A DNA stretch of 10,064 nt from Dehalococcoidia bacterium (GTDB lineage: Bacteria > Chloroflexota > Dehalococcoidia > SZUA-161), in the NCBI GenBank assembly GCA_004376205.1, contig SOKG01000155.1:1-10064 (forward strand). Direction: 5' to 3'. The notes under the pieces are model-generated. The model was not told the origin of the DNA. It ran no database searches and was given only the letters and a program-made list of their open reading frames with translations. A program made the position numbers and the translations under genes. Numbering within the stretch: the stretch's first letter is position 1; every line of letters begins with the position of its first letter. Positions 1-5,812 of this stretch are shown in pieces.

Positions 1-56
1 TCCGACTCAATAGCTTATTCCACCAGGCACGAAGCGCATTGACGGGGAGATCTGCT

Positions 57-153
57 CAGGGGTGGTAAGCGGGCACTGTTATTGCTGTTACATTGGCAAG
101 GACGTGCAGCACCCTTGGGTTCTGATGTCTGCAGAACAGGGGTATTCAGGGGT
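57..153 (+). repeat. Three CAGGGGT direct repeats
   Basis: CAGGGGT occurs at 57-63, 137-143 and 147-153. The last two are exactly 10 bp apart, about one helical turn. They lie in the non-coding left edge, downstream of the integrase stop codon. Such spacing is seen in arm-type binding sites of tyrosine recombinases, but 7-bp motifs also recur by chance. I see no gene in 1-197. Confidence 0.25.
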
Positions 154-197
154 GATTTGCAAGTTGATCCTCATGCAGTCCTAGGCATGTCCTCCCT

Positions 198-1127
198 CTA
201 AACCCTCAGCCTGTCGGCGACCCCATATCTCAAATGCTGCGCTCTCACATCCGAGTCGGCCAAGTTCGAGTAGTGCCGAGTCATGGCAAGTGAAGAGTGC
301 CCCAGCTTCTTCTGAAGCGAGAAGGGGTCTCCGCCGTTGCGGAGATACATGACGCTTGAGGTATGCCTCAGCTTGTGCGGATAACATCGCTTGATCCCCG
401 CTTTCTTGCCGTATTCGTTGATGACCTTCTCGATGCGCTCTGCCCCCAGTGCCCTACTGTCAGCGGTCAAGAAGAACCTATCAGTCGCTGTAGGTTCAGG
501 GCGATGCTTTAGCTTGTATTTCAGCAGGGCTTTTGCTACCTTATGCCCAAAGGGAACATATCTCTCTCTGCTTCCTTTTCCCATTACCTTGAGATAACCA
601 TTCTCTAGGTCCACGTCATCGAGCTTCAAATTAGCAATCTCGGACAGGCGGTCACCAGTATCCACGAAAGTCAGTATCAAGGTGTAGTCCCGGAATCCAC
701 GGTCGGTACGCTTGTCCGGCTGAGACAAGAGCTTCTCCAGGTCTGCGCCAGACAGTGTAGGCACCACCTTCTTGGGAACCTTCGGCATTTTGACCTTGAT
801 CATCGGGTTGGTCTCGATGAGACCCTCGCGGCAAAGGTAGCCGAAGAAAGCTCTGATCGCCCTGGCGTAGGTCTCTATGGTCTGGGGGCTTAGCTTGTTG
901 TGCTGTTGTTTCGTGTATGGATGGTTCCTATACTTCTGGCTGTCCTGAAGGGCAATAATAAACCGTCTCAAATCATTGCCAGTGATCATCTCGATGTCTA
1001 GGTCACCGCCGAGAAAGTCGCTGAAGTAGCCGACGCTGGAGGTAATCCACTGGATGGTCCGTTGGCTTTTACCCTCGGCCCTGGCGCAGATACGATAAGC
1101 TGTCAGCGCATCAGACAGAGTACTCAA
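198..1127 (-). CDS. Tyrosine recombinase/integrase (XerC/XerD-like)
   Basis: The gene encodes a 309-residue site-specific recombinase that cuts and rejoins DNA through a catalytic tyrosine. Residues 1-105 form the SAM-like core-binding domain and residues about 120-300 the catalytic domain. All catalytic positions are visible: R160 (TGDRLSE), K184 (GKGSRERY), H251 and R254 (HKLRH), H277 (LGHSS) and nucleophile Y286 (RHYSN). Length and motifs fit phage- or island-type integrases of the XerD fold. The start is TTG at 1125-1127, supported by GAGGAG six bases upstream; no ATG lies near the domain start. A 14-bp perfect inverted repeat flanks the ribosome site and start codon. The gene reads away from tRNA-Arg, which fits an integrase at the end of a tRNA-integrated element. 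A role as a housekeeping Xer protein is less likely because the context is not that of dif resolution, but it cannot be excluded. Confidence 0.93.
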   Translation of the reverse strand: MSTLSDALTAYRICARAEGKSQRTIQWITSSVGYFSDFLGGDLDIEMITGNDLRRFIIALQDSQKYRNHPYTKQQHNKLSPQTIETYARAIRAFFGYLCREGLIETNPMIKVKMPKVPKKVVPTLSGADLEKLLSQPDKRTDRGFRDYTLILTFVDTGDRLSEIANLKLDDVDLENGYLKVMGKGSRERYVPFGHKVAKALLKYKLKHRPEPTATDRFFLTADSRALGAERIEKVINEYGKKAGIKRCYPHKLRHTSSVMYLRNGGDPFSLQKKLGHSSLAMTRHYSNLADSDVRAQHLRYGVADRLRV

Positions 1128-1154
1128 CTCGGTCTCCTCACGCTGACAGCTTAT
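1095..1154. repeat. 14-bp perfect inverted repeat around integrase start
   Basis: The arms at 1095-1108 (ATAAGCTGTCAGCG) and 1141-1154 (CGCTGACAGCTTAT) are exact reverse complements separated by 32 bp. The 32-bp gap holds the Shine-Dalgarno sequence and TTG start of the integrase. One arm is inside the coding sequence (codons 7-11) and the other overlaps a possible TATAAG -10 element at 1150-1155 on the minus strand. It could be a pair of protein-binding sites, for example for the integrase itself, or a messenger hairpin with the start in its loop. Both readings are inference; the repeat itself is seen directly. Confidence 0.75.
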
Positions 1155-1203
1155 AGCGCGGTGTTCGGATTGTCGATGACAGAAATCGGCTATTTTGTCA
1201 TAA

Positions 1204-1222
1204 GCAGTTGCTCTACTTAGCT
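1204..1222 (-). repeat. Degenerate partial copy of tRNA-Arg (D arm and 5' anticodon stem)
   Basis: Read on the minus strand these 19 bases match the adjacent tRNA-Arg at 1272-1295 in 18 of 19 aligned positions, with five bases (GGATA of the D loop) missing and one C-to-A change. It has the same orientation as the tRNA and begins four bases beyond its encoded CCA. It cannot fold as a tRNA. It is probably a remnant of a past insertion or duplication at the attachment site, or of a second tRNA copy. Confidence 0.6.
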
Positions 1223-1226
1223 TTGC

Positions 1227-1303
<77 letters not shown>

Positions 1304-1324
1304 GTTTTGGGACCTGCCTCCCCC

Positions 1325-1352
1325 ATTTTAGCACTCCAGAAAGATTTGACAA
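1325..1352 (-). promoter_or_regulatory. Sigma70-type promoter of tRNA-Arg
   Basis: On the minus strand, TTGTCA (1347-1352) and TAAAAT (1325-1330) are separated by 16 bp, each one base from consensus. The -10 element ends 21 bases before the mature tRNA 5' end, giving a short leader of about 14 bases. No competing gene on that strand uses it. Confidence 0.65.
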
Positions 1353-1382
1353 GTGAAAGCACTCGTTTGTCATCCGACCCTT

Positions 1383-1411
1383 TTGCAGGGCTTTACAAAA
1401 GGCACTATAAT
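1383..1411 (+). promoter_or_regulatory. Promoter of the usp-KTN-KTN-pheA row
   Basis: A perfect TATAAT at 1406-1411 is preceded by TTGCAG at 1383-1388 with a 17-bp spacer. Transcription would start near 1418, about 45 bases before the GTG start of the Usp gene. This also argues against any longer reading of the Usp protein, which would have to start inside the antisense of the tRNA. Confidence 0.6.
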
Positions 1412-1462
1412 AGATACTTAACGCTTTGGCAAAGCGGCATTTTCTGGCAACGGAGTGGAACA

Positions 1463-1900
1463 GTGCGTCCTAAGAAGGTCTTAGTTCCTGTTAATGGAAG
1501 TAAGGTAGATGAGGAGGCGATAAGGCTATCCTGCCGACTGGCCAAGAAGGCGGGAGGCAAGATATATGTTGCATATGTGATCCAAGTGGATCGCACTTTA
1601 CCTCTAGATGCTGAAGTCAGACCAGAGATCGAGAGGGCGCAACAGGTTCTTGAGCAAGCAGAGCGCATTGCTGAGGAGGAGGACTGCGATGTTGAGACTG
1701 ACCCGCTGCAAGCGCGTGAGATAGGTCCAGCAGTGGTCGATGATGCGATAGAGCGCGGTGTTGACCTGATCACCATCGGAATCAGTTACGAGAGGGAGTT
1801 CGGGGAATTCAGTTTGGGGACTATTATACCTTATGTACTTAAGAATGCTCCCTGCTGGGTGCTGATTTGCCGAGAGCCAATCCCTGGGGAGGAGCGCTGA
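1463..1900 (+). CDS. UspA-family universal stress protein
   Basis: The gene encodes a 145-residue single-domain protein with the alpha/beta nucleotide-binding fold of UspA. Strand 1 is visible as KKVLVPVNGS (residues 4-13) and the C-terminal strand as CWVLI (131-135). The usual ATP motif G-2x-G-9x-G(S/T) is only partly kept at G106-IS-Y109-x9-G119-T120: the second glycine is tyrosine, so ATP binding is doubtful. The start is GTG at 1463 with GGAG seven bases upstream, behind a TATAAT promoter. The frame is open back to 1208, but that would run through the antisense of tRNA-Arg and adds nothing Usp-like. The stop lies six bases before the next gene, so it is the first gene of an operon with two KTN proteins. 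Usp domains often accompany transporters as regulatory subunits, the likely role here. Confidence 0.85.
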   Translation: MRPKKVLVPVNGSKVDEEAIRLSCRLAKKAGGKIYVAYVIQVDRTLPLDAEVRPEIERAQQVLEQAERIAEEEDCDVETDPLQAREIGPAVVDDAIERGVDLITIGISYEREFGEFSLGTIIPYVLKNAPCWVLICREPIPGEER

Positions 1901-1906
1901 TCTACC

Positions 1907-2305
1907 ATGAATGTGATCATAATGGGCTGTAGTCGTGTTGGCGCTCAATTGGCGGGCATGTTGGATGCTGAAGGGCATAAGGTTACCATCATGGATGTTG
2001 AGCCCTATAGCTTCAGAAAGCTTCCTTCAACCTTCAATGGCTTGGCGATGGTGGGCAACGGGCTGGAGGAAGAGTCGCTCAAAAAGGCGGGGATAGAGGA
2101 GGCAGACGTCTTTGTGACCGTAACACAAGGAGACAACCGCAATGTAATGGCCTGTCAGATCGCCAAGCATATCTACCAAGTGCCCAAGGTGGTTTCTCGT
2201 ATCTACGACCCGATACGCGAGGAGATGTACCACAATCTGGGAATAGAGTCTGTTAGCCCCACCAAGGTGGTGGCGGAACTTCTGAAAGACAGGATCGAAG
2301 GTTAG
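1907..2305 (+). CDS. KTN (RCK_N) domain protein, TrkA-like, lacking RCK_C
   Basis: The gene encodes a 132-residue protein that is one Rossmann-type KTN domain, the nucleotide-binding gating module of Trk/Ktr potassium uptake systems. The glycine loop is G7-C-S-R-V-G12, where the middle glycine of GxGxxG is serine. An acidic residue ends strand 2 (D30), as expected for NAD(H)-type ribose contact. Further family motifs are DVFVTVTQGD (67-76), NVMACQIAK (79-87) and VSRIYDP (96-102). The C-terminal RCK_C ligand domain is absent; the protein stops right after the KTN fold. The next gene, seven bases on, encodes a full-length relative, so the two may form a heteromeric ring. No membrane subunit is in the window. 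The ribosome site is GGGGAGGAG at 1886-1893, rather far from the ATG, suggesting partial coupling to usp. Confidence 0.88.
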   Translation: MNVIIMGCSRVGAQLAGMLDAEGHKVTIMDVEPYSFRKLPSTFNGLAMVGNGLEEESLKKAGIEEADVFVTVTQGDNRNVMACQIAKHIYQVPKVVSRIYDPIREEMYHNLGIESVSPTKVVAELLKDRIEG

Positions 2306-2311
2306 GGAAGC

Positions 2312-2974
2312 ATGTATATTATCATAGTTGGTGGCGGCGAGGTCGGCTATCATCTGGCGAGGATATTGCTCAGTGATGGCCATGAGGTGCTGATCTTGGA
2401 GCAAGACGCTGCCAGATGCGAAAGACTCTGTGAAGAATTGGGAGAAATCGTCTACCGTGGTGATGGTTGTGAGGCAGCCACCCTGGATTCTGTTGGCACC
2501 GGCAGGGCAGATATGCTGGTTGCTGTCACCGATGGCGATGAGGACAATTTGGTGGCTTGCCAGGTGGCCAAGCATAAGTTCAACGTCCCGCGCACCATTG
2601 CCCGTATTACCAACCCTAAGAACGAGACTATTTTCGAGATGTTAGGCATTGATGCAACTGTGAGCAGCACCGACCTTATCCTGGCACATATCGAGATGGA
2701 GCTTCCTTCGCACCCTGTGATCCCCTTGCTTAAATTGAAGAGCGGCACTTTTGAGGTTGTTGAGGTCAAGATTCCCCCTGGTTCAAAGGTAGTGGGTAGA
2801 AAGATCGGCTCCTTCCGTTTGCCTAAAGGGAGCGCCGTTTTGCTGGTGATTGGCAAAGACAAAGGTCCTCAAATCCCAACAGTGGAAACCGTTCTCGAGG
2901 CTGAGGATGAGGTGGTGGTAATTACAAGTGCTGAGAACGAGGAGGCAATGCGGACGATGCTGAGTGGCAAATGA
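2312..2974 (+). CDS. TrkA-like potassium uptake regulatory protein (KTN + RCK_C)
   Basis: The gene encodes a 220-residue cytosolic regulatory subunit for a Trk/Ktr-type ion channel. The KTN domain (1-130) has an intact GGGEVG loop (7-12), acidic E30 at the end of strand 2, and the DMLVAVTDGDEDN segment (67-79). The RCK_C domain spans about 136-218 (FEVVEVKIPPGSKVVG onward, then EDEVVVITS near the end). The length matches KtrA-type single-unit proteins, not the doubled E. coli TrkA. It follows the KTN-only gene by six bases. A weak ribosome site (AGGGA) overlaps the upstream stop region, so translation is probably coupled. The partner channel (TrkH/KtrB) must be encoded elsewhere, or these proteins serve another transporter. 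Confidence 0.92.
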   Translation: MYIIIVGGGEVGYHLARILLSDGHEVLILEQDAARCERLCEELGEIVYRGDGCEAATLDSVGTGRADMLVAVTDGDEDNLVACQVAKHKFNVPRTIARITNPKNETIFEMLGIDATVSSTDLILAHIEMELPSHPVIPLLKLKSGTFEVVEVKIPPGSKVVGRKIGSFRLPKGSAVLLVIGKDKGPQIPTVETVLEAEDEVVVITSAENEEAMRTMLSGK

Positions 2975-2985
2975 TGTGTTGCCTG

Positions 2986-2997
2986 CCAAGCGCTTGG
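2986..2997. repeat. 12-bp perfect palindrome between trkA-like gene and pheA
   Basis: CCAAGCGCTTGG is its own reverse complement and lies in the 36-bp gap before pheA, four bases before the pheA ribosome-binding region. It may be an operator or a small processing hairpin. No second copy was seen in the window. Confidence 0.4.
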
Positions 2998-3010
2998 TTA
3001 GAGGGGAAGA

Positions 3011-3832
3011 ATGCCTAGGGTCGTGTTTCAAGGAGAGCGAGGTGCTTTCAGCGAAGATGCTGTACTAAGGTTTTTCGGCGATGTCGAGCTTCTGCCTCGT
3101 CGCTCCCTTGCTGATGTTTTTGAAGCTGTGACTGAAGGCAAGGCTGATTTTGGGGTCATTCCTGTAGAGAACTCACAGGCAGGCAGCATCAACGAGACCT
3201 ACGACCTATTATTGAAGTATGCTCTCAATATCTACGGCGAGATCGCTCTAGAGGTGAACCATTGCCTCATGGCACCTGCGGGCGAGAGCCTGGCCAGCAT
3301 AAAGACGGTTTACTCTCACCCTCAAGCCCTAGCTCAATGCGAGCAATTCTTGAGGAAGCTGGAGGTTGAAATTGTGCCCACTTATGATACTGCTGGCAGC
3401 GCGAAGTTGATAAAGGAAAAGGGTCTGGTAAGCTGCGCCGCAGTGGCAAGTAAGAGGGTATCTGAAATCTACCAGATGCCAATACTGGCCGAGGACATTC
3501 AAACAATCACTGACAACTACACCAAATTCTTCGTAATCTCCAAACAGAAGGCCAAGTACGCTGATGAGAATAAGACCTCGCTTGTCTTTGGCACAAAAAA
3601 TGTCCCCGGTGCCTTACATGACTGTTTGGGTGCTTTCGCCACCAGGGGCATAAACCTGACTAAGCTGGAATCAAGACCAAGCAAGAATAGACCTTGGGAG
3701 TATGTTTTCTATGTCGATTTAGAAGGGCATATCGAGGATGACATTTGTAGCCAGGCTTTACAGGACCTTCGTGAGAAAACTAGGTTCTTAAAGATTATTG
3801 GTTCCTATCCCAAAAACGTAGCATCGGCATGA
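3011..3832 (+). CDS. pheA: Prephenate dehydratase
   Basis: The gene encodes a 273-residue enzyme that converts prephenate to phenylpyruvate, the committed step of phenylalanine synthesis. The catalytic domain covers residues 3-178 (FQGERGAFSEDA at 6-17, GVIPVENSQAGS at 48-59, YSHPQALAQC at 101-110). The ACT domain covers about 188-268, with VPGALHD (198-204) and the phenylalanine-binding ESRPSK (220-225), so feedback inhibition by phenylalanine is expected. No chorismate mutase domain is present. The family's catalytic Thr-Arg-Phe motif reads T171-K172-F173; the threonine is kept but arginine is lysine, which is unusual. The ATG at 3011 follows GAGGGGAAGA and opens directly on the conserved N-terminal strand. 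The gene trails the KTN genes by 36 bp and is probably read from the same promoter, although the functions are unrelated. Confidence 0.95.
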   Translation: MPRVVFQGERGAFSEDAVLRFFGDVELLPRRSLADVFEAVTEGKADFGVIPVENSQAGSINETYDLLLKYALNIYGEIALEVNHCLMAPAGESLASIKTVYSHPQALAQCEQFLRKLEVEIVPTYDTAGSAKLIKEKGLVSCAAVASKRVSEIYQMPILAEDIQTITDNYTKFFVISKQKAKYADENKTSLVFGTKNVPGALHDCLGAFATRGINLTKLESRPSKNRPWEYVFYVDLEGHIEDDICSQALQDLREKTRFLKIIGSYPKNVASA

Positions 3833-3852
3833 AGGATTTCTGATAGGGGAGA

Positions 3853-4098
3853 CTAGTCAAGTTTTCCTCTCGCCCGGTCAAGCTTCGCTTTGAGCTCATC
3901 CCTTTTCTGGCTCGCAGCCTCTTTCCCCTCCTCCCATGCTGACTTGCCCAGGGAAATGAACTCGTCCGCTTTACTTCGCAGTTGCTCGCGGGTCTTCTCT
4001 CCGGGCTGCGGAGCAAACACTAAACCCAAAACTGCGCCTATAATGGTGCCCAACAGTAGGCCGGTGAAGAAGCTCGGGCCACTATTTTCCTCTGCCAT
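3853..4098 (-). CDS. YtxH-like small membrane protein
   Basis: The gene encodes 81 residues. A glycine-rich membrane segment (about 10-29, GLLLGTIIGAVLGLVFAP) is followed by the PGEKTREQLR motif typical of YtxH-domain proteins and a charged, probably helical or coiled-coil tail (41-81). The topology fits a short membrane anchor with a cytoplasmic helix. Family members are linked to stress or envelope conditions, but no biochemical role is established. A strong ribosome site (GGAGG about six bases before the ATG) fixes the start. Its first 17 bases overlap the end of the upstream membrane-protein gene, so the two are translationally coupled. The gene is convergent with pheA, whose stop is 20 bp away. 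Confidence 0.85.
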   Translation of the reverse strand: MAEENSGPSFFTGLLLGTIIGAVLGLVFAPQPGEKTREQLRSKADEFISLGKSAWEEGKEAASQKRDELKAKLDRARGKLD

Positions 4099-4372
4099 TC
4101 TTTTCCTCCTTTCCTTGAGAGCGTTTCGATAGGGTGACTATAGCCTTTCTTATTCCCGCGGTGAAAATGGCACCTGTCGTGAGTGGCTTGACCACTCTAC
4201 CAGATACAAAAGAGGAAACGGTTCGAAGGGCAGAGAAGAAACCCCGTGCTGCATCCACGGTGGAGGACACTTTACGGAAAATGACAATTGTTAGAACAGA
4301 GAATAAGAGGGCAGACGCGATCACTAGAAATGCAGAGATGATGATCATTACATCGCGAAATTGCTCAAGCAT
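4082..4372 (-). CDS. Small single-pass membrane protein, unknown function
   Basis: The gene encodes a 96-residue protein with one clear N-terminal membrane helix (about 8-32), then an amphipathic stretch (34-60) and a basic tail ending in KRSQGKEEKNGRGK. I do not recognise a named family. The layout recalls DUF948-type small membrane proteins that often pair with YtxH proteins, but this is only a resemblance. The ATG at 4370-4372 has a strong ribosome site, GGGAGGT, about eight bases upstream, and a promoter further upstream. The gene overlaps the YtxH-like gene by 17 bp, so the two products probably act together in the membrane. Confidence 0.75.
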   Translation of the reverse strand: MLEQFRDVMIIISAFLVIASALLFSVLTIVIFRKVSSTVDAARGFFSALRTVSSFVSGRVVKPLTTGAIFTAGIRKAIVTLSKRSQGKEEKNGRGK

Positions 4373-4408
4373 AAAGCGTTACCTCCCGCAAGTTTTGCCT
4401 CTGTAGTT

Positions 4409-4437
4409 AATATACTACGATAATCAAAGAACGGCAA
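4409..4437 (-). promoter_or_regulatory. Promoter of the small membrane-protein operon
   Basis: On the minus strand TTGCCG (4432-4437) and TATATT (4409-4414) are separated by 17 bp. Transcription would start near 4402, giving a leader of about 30 bases that carries the GGGAGGT ribosome site. Confidence 0.55.
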
Positions 4438-4512
4438 CACCAGGTTGTGAGCAGTTGGCTGAATCGACCCCACCGCTCATGGCGACAACAACTCGTCGGG
4501 CGCTGTTTCTCA

Positions 4513-5679
4513 TCACTGGCTCTTGATATACTCGATTGCTCGCTCGAGCTGAGGATCATAACCAGCCTCGATATCCTCTGCTGTTATCTCGACCGTCACA
4601 TCCGGTAAGATGCCTTGTCCTTCTATTTGCCGCTCGTTGGGGGTGTACCACCGGGCAGTGGTGATATAGATGGCAGAACCATCGCTCAACTTGTGGAAAT
4701 GATTGACACTTCCCTTGCCCAGAGTCTTGGTGCCAATAACAACTCCCCGTCCGTGATCCTGGAGGGCGCCGGCAACTATTTCGCTGGCGCTGGCGCTGAT
4801 GCCGTTCACCAGTACTGCCAGTGGCAGGTCGGTGGCCAGTCCTCCTTCCCGTACTTCCCAGGTCTCTCTAGTTCCTTCCCCGTCGATCACATAGAGGACG
4901 ATACCTTCCTCAAGAAACTGGCTGGCTAGGTCTACTGCTGCCTCGAGAACACCTCCAGAGTTGTCACGGAGGTCAAGGATGATGCCGCTCACGCCATCAG
5001 CGGTTATGTCCTCAAGAGCTGAGATTATCTCGGCCCCAGTACGGCTCGAGAAGTGACTAACCTCTATATGAGCGATGTTGTCAAGACGTATGCTAGGCAG
5101 AACGCTAGCTAGCTCTATTTCCTCACGGGTTATCACGATATCCTGTGGAACATCTTCCCCCTGGTGCAGTATGCGGAGCGTAACTTGGGTGCCTAGCTCT
5201 CCCCTGACTTTGAGTGTAGCCTCAATCAGGCTTATGCCTTCAGTAGTCTCACCATCTATCTCCAGGATCCTATCTCCAGCCATCATGCCTTCCCTCTGCG
5301 CCGGACTGCCGACGAGGGGGGCAACTACTGTTAGCCATCCCTCCTCATCAATCCTGATCTTGACTCCTACACCTCCGAACGATCCCTCCAGCTCCTGCTC
5401 ACTTAGCGCGTACCGCTCCGCATCGAAATAGGCAGCCCAGGGGTCACCCAGGGCCTCAATCATCCCCTCGATTGCGCCCTGGCTCAGCTTGTTCAGGTCA
5501 AGCTCATCGCTATCTATGAAATCATCGAGAATGATCTGCCATGCTTCTTCAATTAGGTCGAACTCGTGTTCGGTGGGGGATGTTGCCCAAGGTGACCAGT
5601 CGCAGCCAGCCCCGAAATAGGCAACAATAAAGAGTATGACCAGAAGCAAAGGCGCTGCAATTCTAACCACTTTCCACAT
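4513..5679 (-). CDS. C-terminal processing peptidase, S41 family (CtpA-like)
   Basis: The gene encodes a 388-residue secreted or membrane-anchored serine protease. A hydrophobic N-terminus (about 4-24) serves as signal or anchor; the following FGAGC (22-26) resembles a lipobox but has glycine at -3, so lipidation is uncertain. After a helical N-terminal segment (36-95) comes a PDZ domain (about 100-190; GVGVKIRIDEEG, GDRILEIDGE). The protease core follows. The Ser/Lys dyad is probably S297 in NGISASASE and K322 in GTKTLGKG, 25 residues apart as in characterised Ctp enzymes. DLRDNSGG (236-243) is the usual substrate-site loop. Such enzymes trim or degrade C-termini of envelope proteins in the extracytoplasmic space. 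The start has a GGGGGAG ribosome site four bases upstream. It is divergent from the HMGCS-like operon. Confidence 0.95.
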   Translation of the reverse strand: MWKVVRIAAPLLLVILFIVAYFGAGCDWSPWATSPTEHEFDLIEEAWQIILDDFIDSDELDLNKLSQGAIEGMIEALGDPWAAYFDAERYALSEQELEGSFGGVGVKIRIDEEGWLTVVAPLVGSPAQREGMMAGDRILEIDGETTEGISLIEATLKVRGELGTQVTLRILHQGEDVPQDIVITREEIELASVLPSIRLDNIAHIEVSHFSSRTGAEIISALEDITADGVSGIILDLRDNSGGVLEAAVDLASQFLEEGIVLYVIDGEGTRETWEVREGGLATDLPLAVLVNGISASASEIVAGALQDHGRGVVIGTKTLGKGSVNHFHKLSDGSAIYITTARWYTPNERQIEGQGILPDVTVEITAEDIEAGYDPQLERAIEYIKSQ

Positions 5680-5709
5680 AGCTCTCCCCCTTCAGTGATA
5701 GGCATGCTG

Positions 5710-5738
5710 ATATTAGCAGCTTTTGCTCAAACAGGCAA
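5710..5738 (-). promoter_or_regulatory. Promoter of the S41 peptidase gene
   Basis: On the minus strand TTGCCT (5733-5738) and TAATAT (5710-5715) are separated by 17 bp, about 30 bases before the ATG. It lies back to back with the promoter of the HMGCS-like operon, with only six bases between the two -35 elements, so one regulator could affect both. Confidence 0.5.
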
Positions 5739-5744
5739 TCGTAA

Positions 5745-5774
5745 TTGACAATCAGCAGTGTTGGCTGTTATCCT
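5745..5774 (+). promoter_or_regulatory. Promoter of the HMGCS-like/thiolase operon
   Basis: A perfect TTGACA at 5745-5750 is followed after 18 bp by TATCCT (5769-5774), a fair -10 match. The predicted start near 5781 leaves about 30 bases before the ATG, including AAGGAGG at 5801-5807. Confidence 0.5.
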
Positions 5775-5812
5775 AATCAAGGCTAGTTGAAGCTGACGAC
5801 AAGGAGGAATAG

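Noticed and set aside
391..597. Plus-strand frame opposite the integrase
   Set aside because: Shadow of a well-supported gene with all catalytic motifs on the other strand.
1346..1374. TTGACA at 1346 as a plus-strand -35 element
   Set aside because: No -10 at suitable spacing; the same bases serve better as the minus-strand -35 of the tRNA, and TATAAT at 1406 has its own -35.
3833..3880. Possible bidirectional terminator between pheA and the YtxH-like gene
   Set aside because: Only a short GACTAGTC palindrome and an imperfect GGGGA/TCCTC pairing; no stable stem followed by a U run.
4440..4512. Imperfect hairpin (GAGC...GCTC) downstream of the S41 peptidase as its terminator
   Set aside because: Mismatched stem and no U-rich run on the minus strand.
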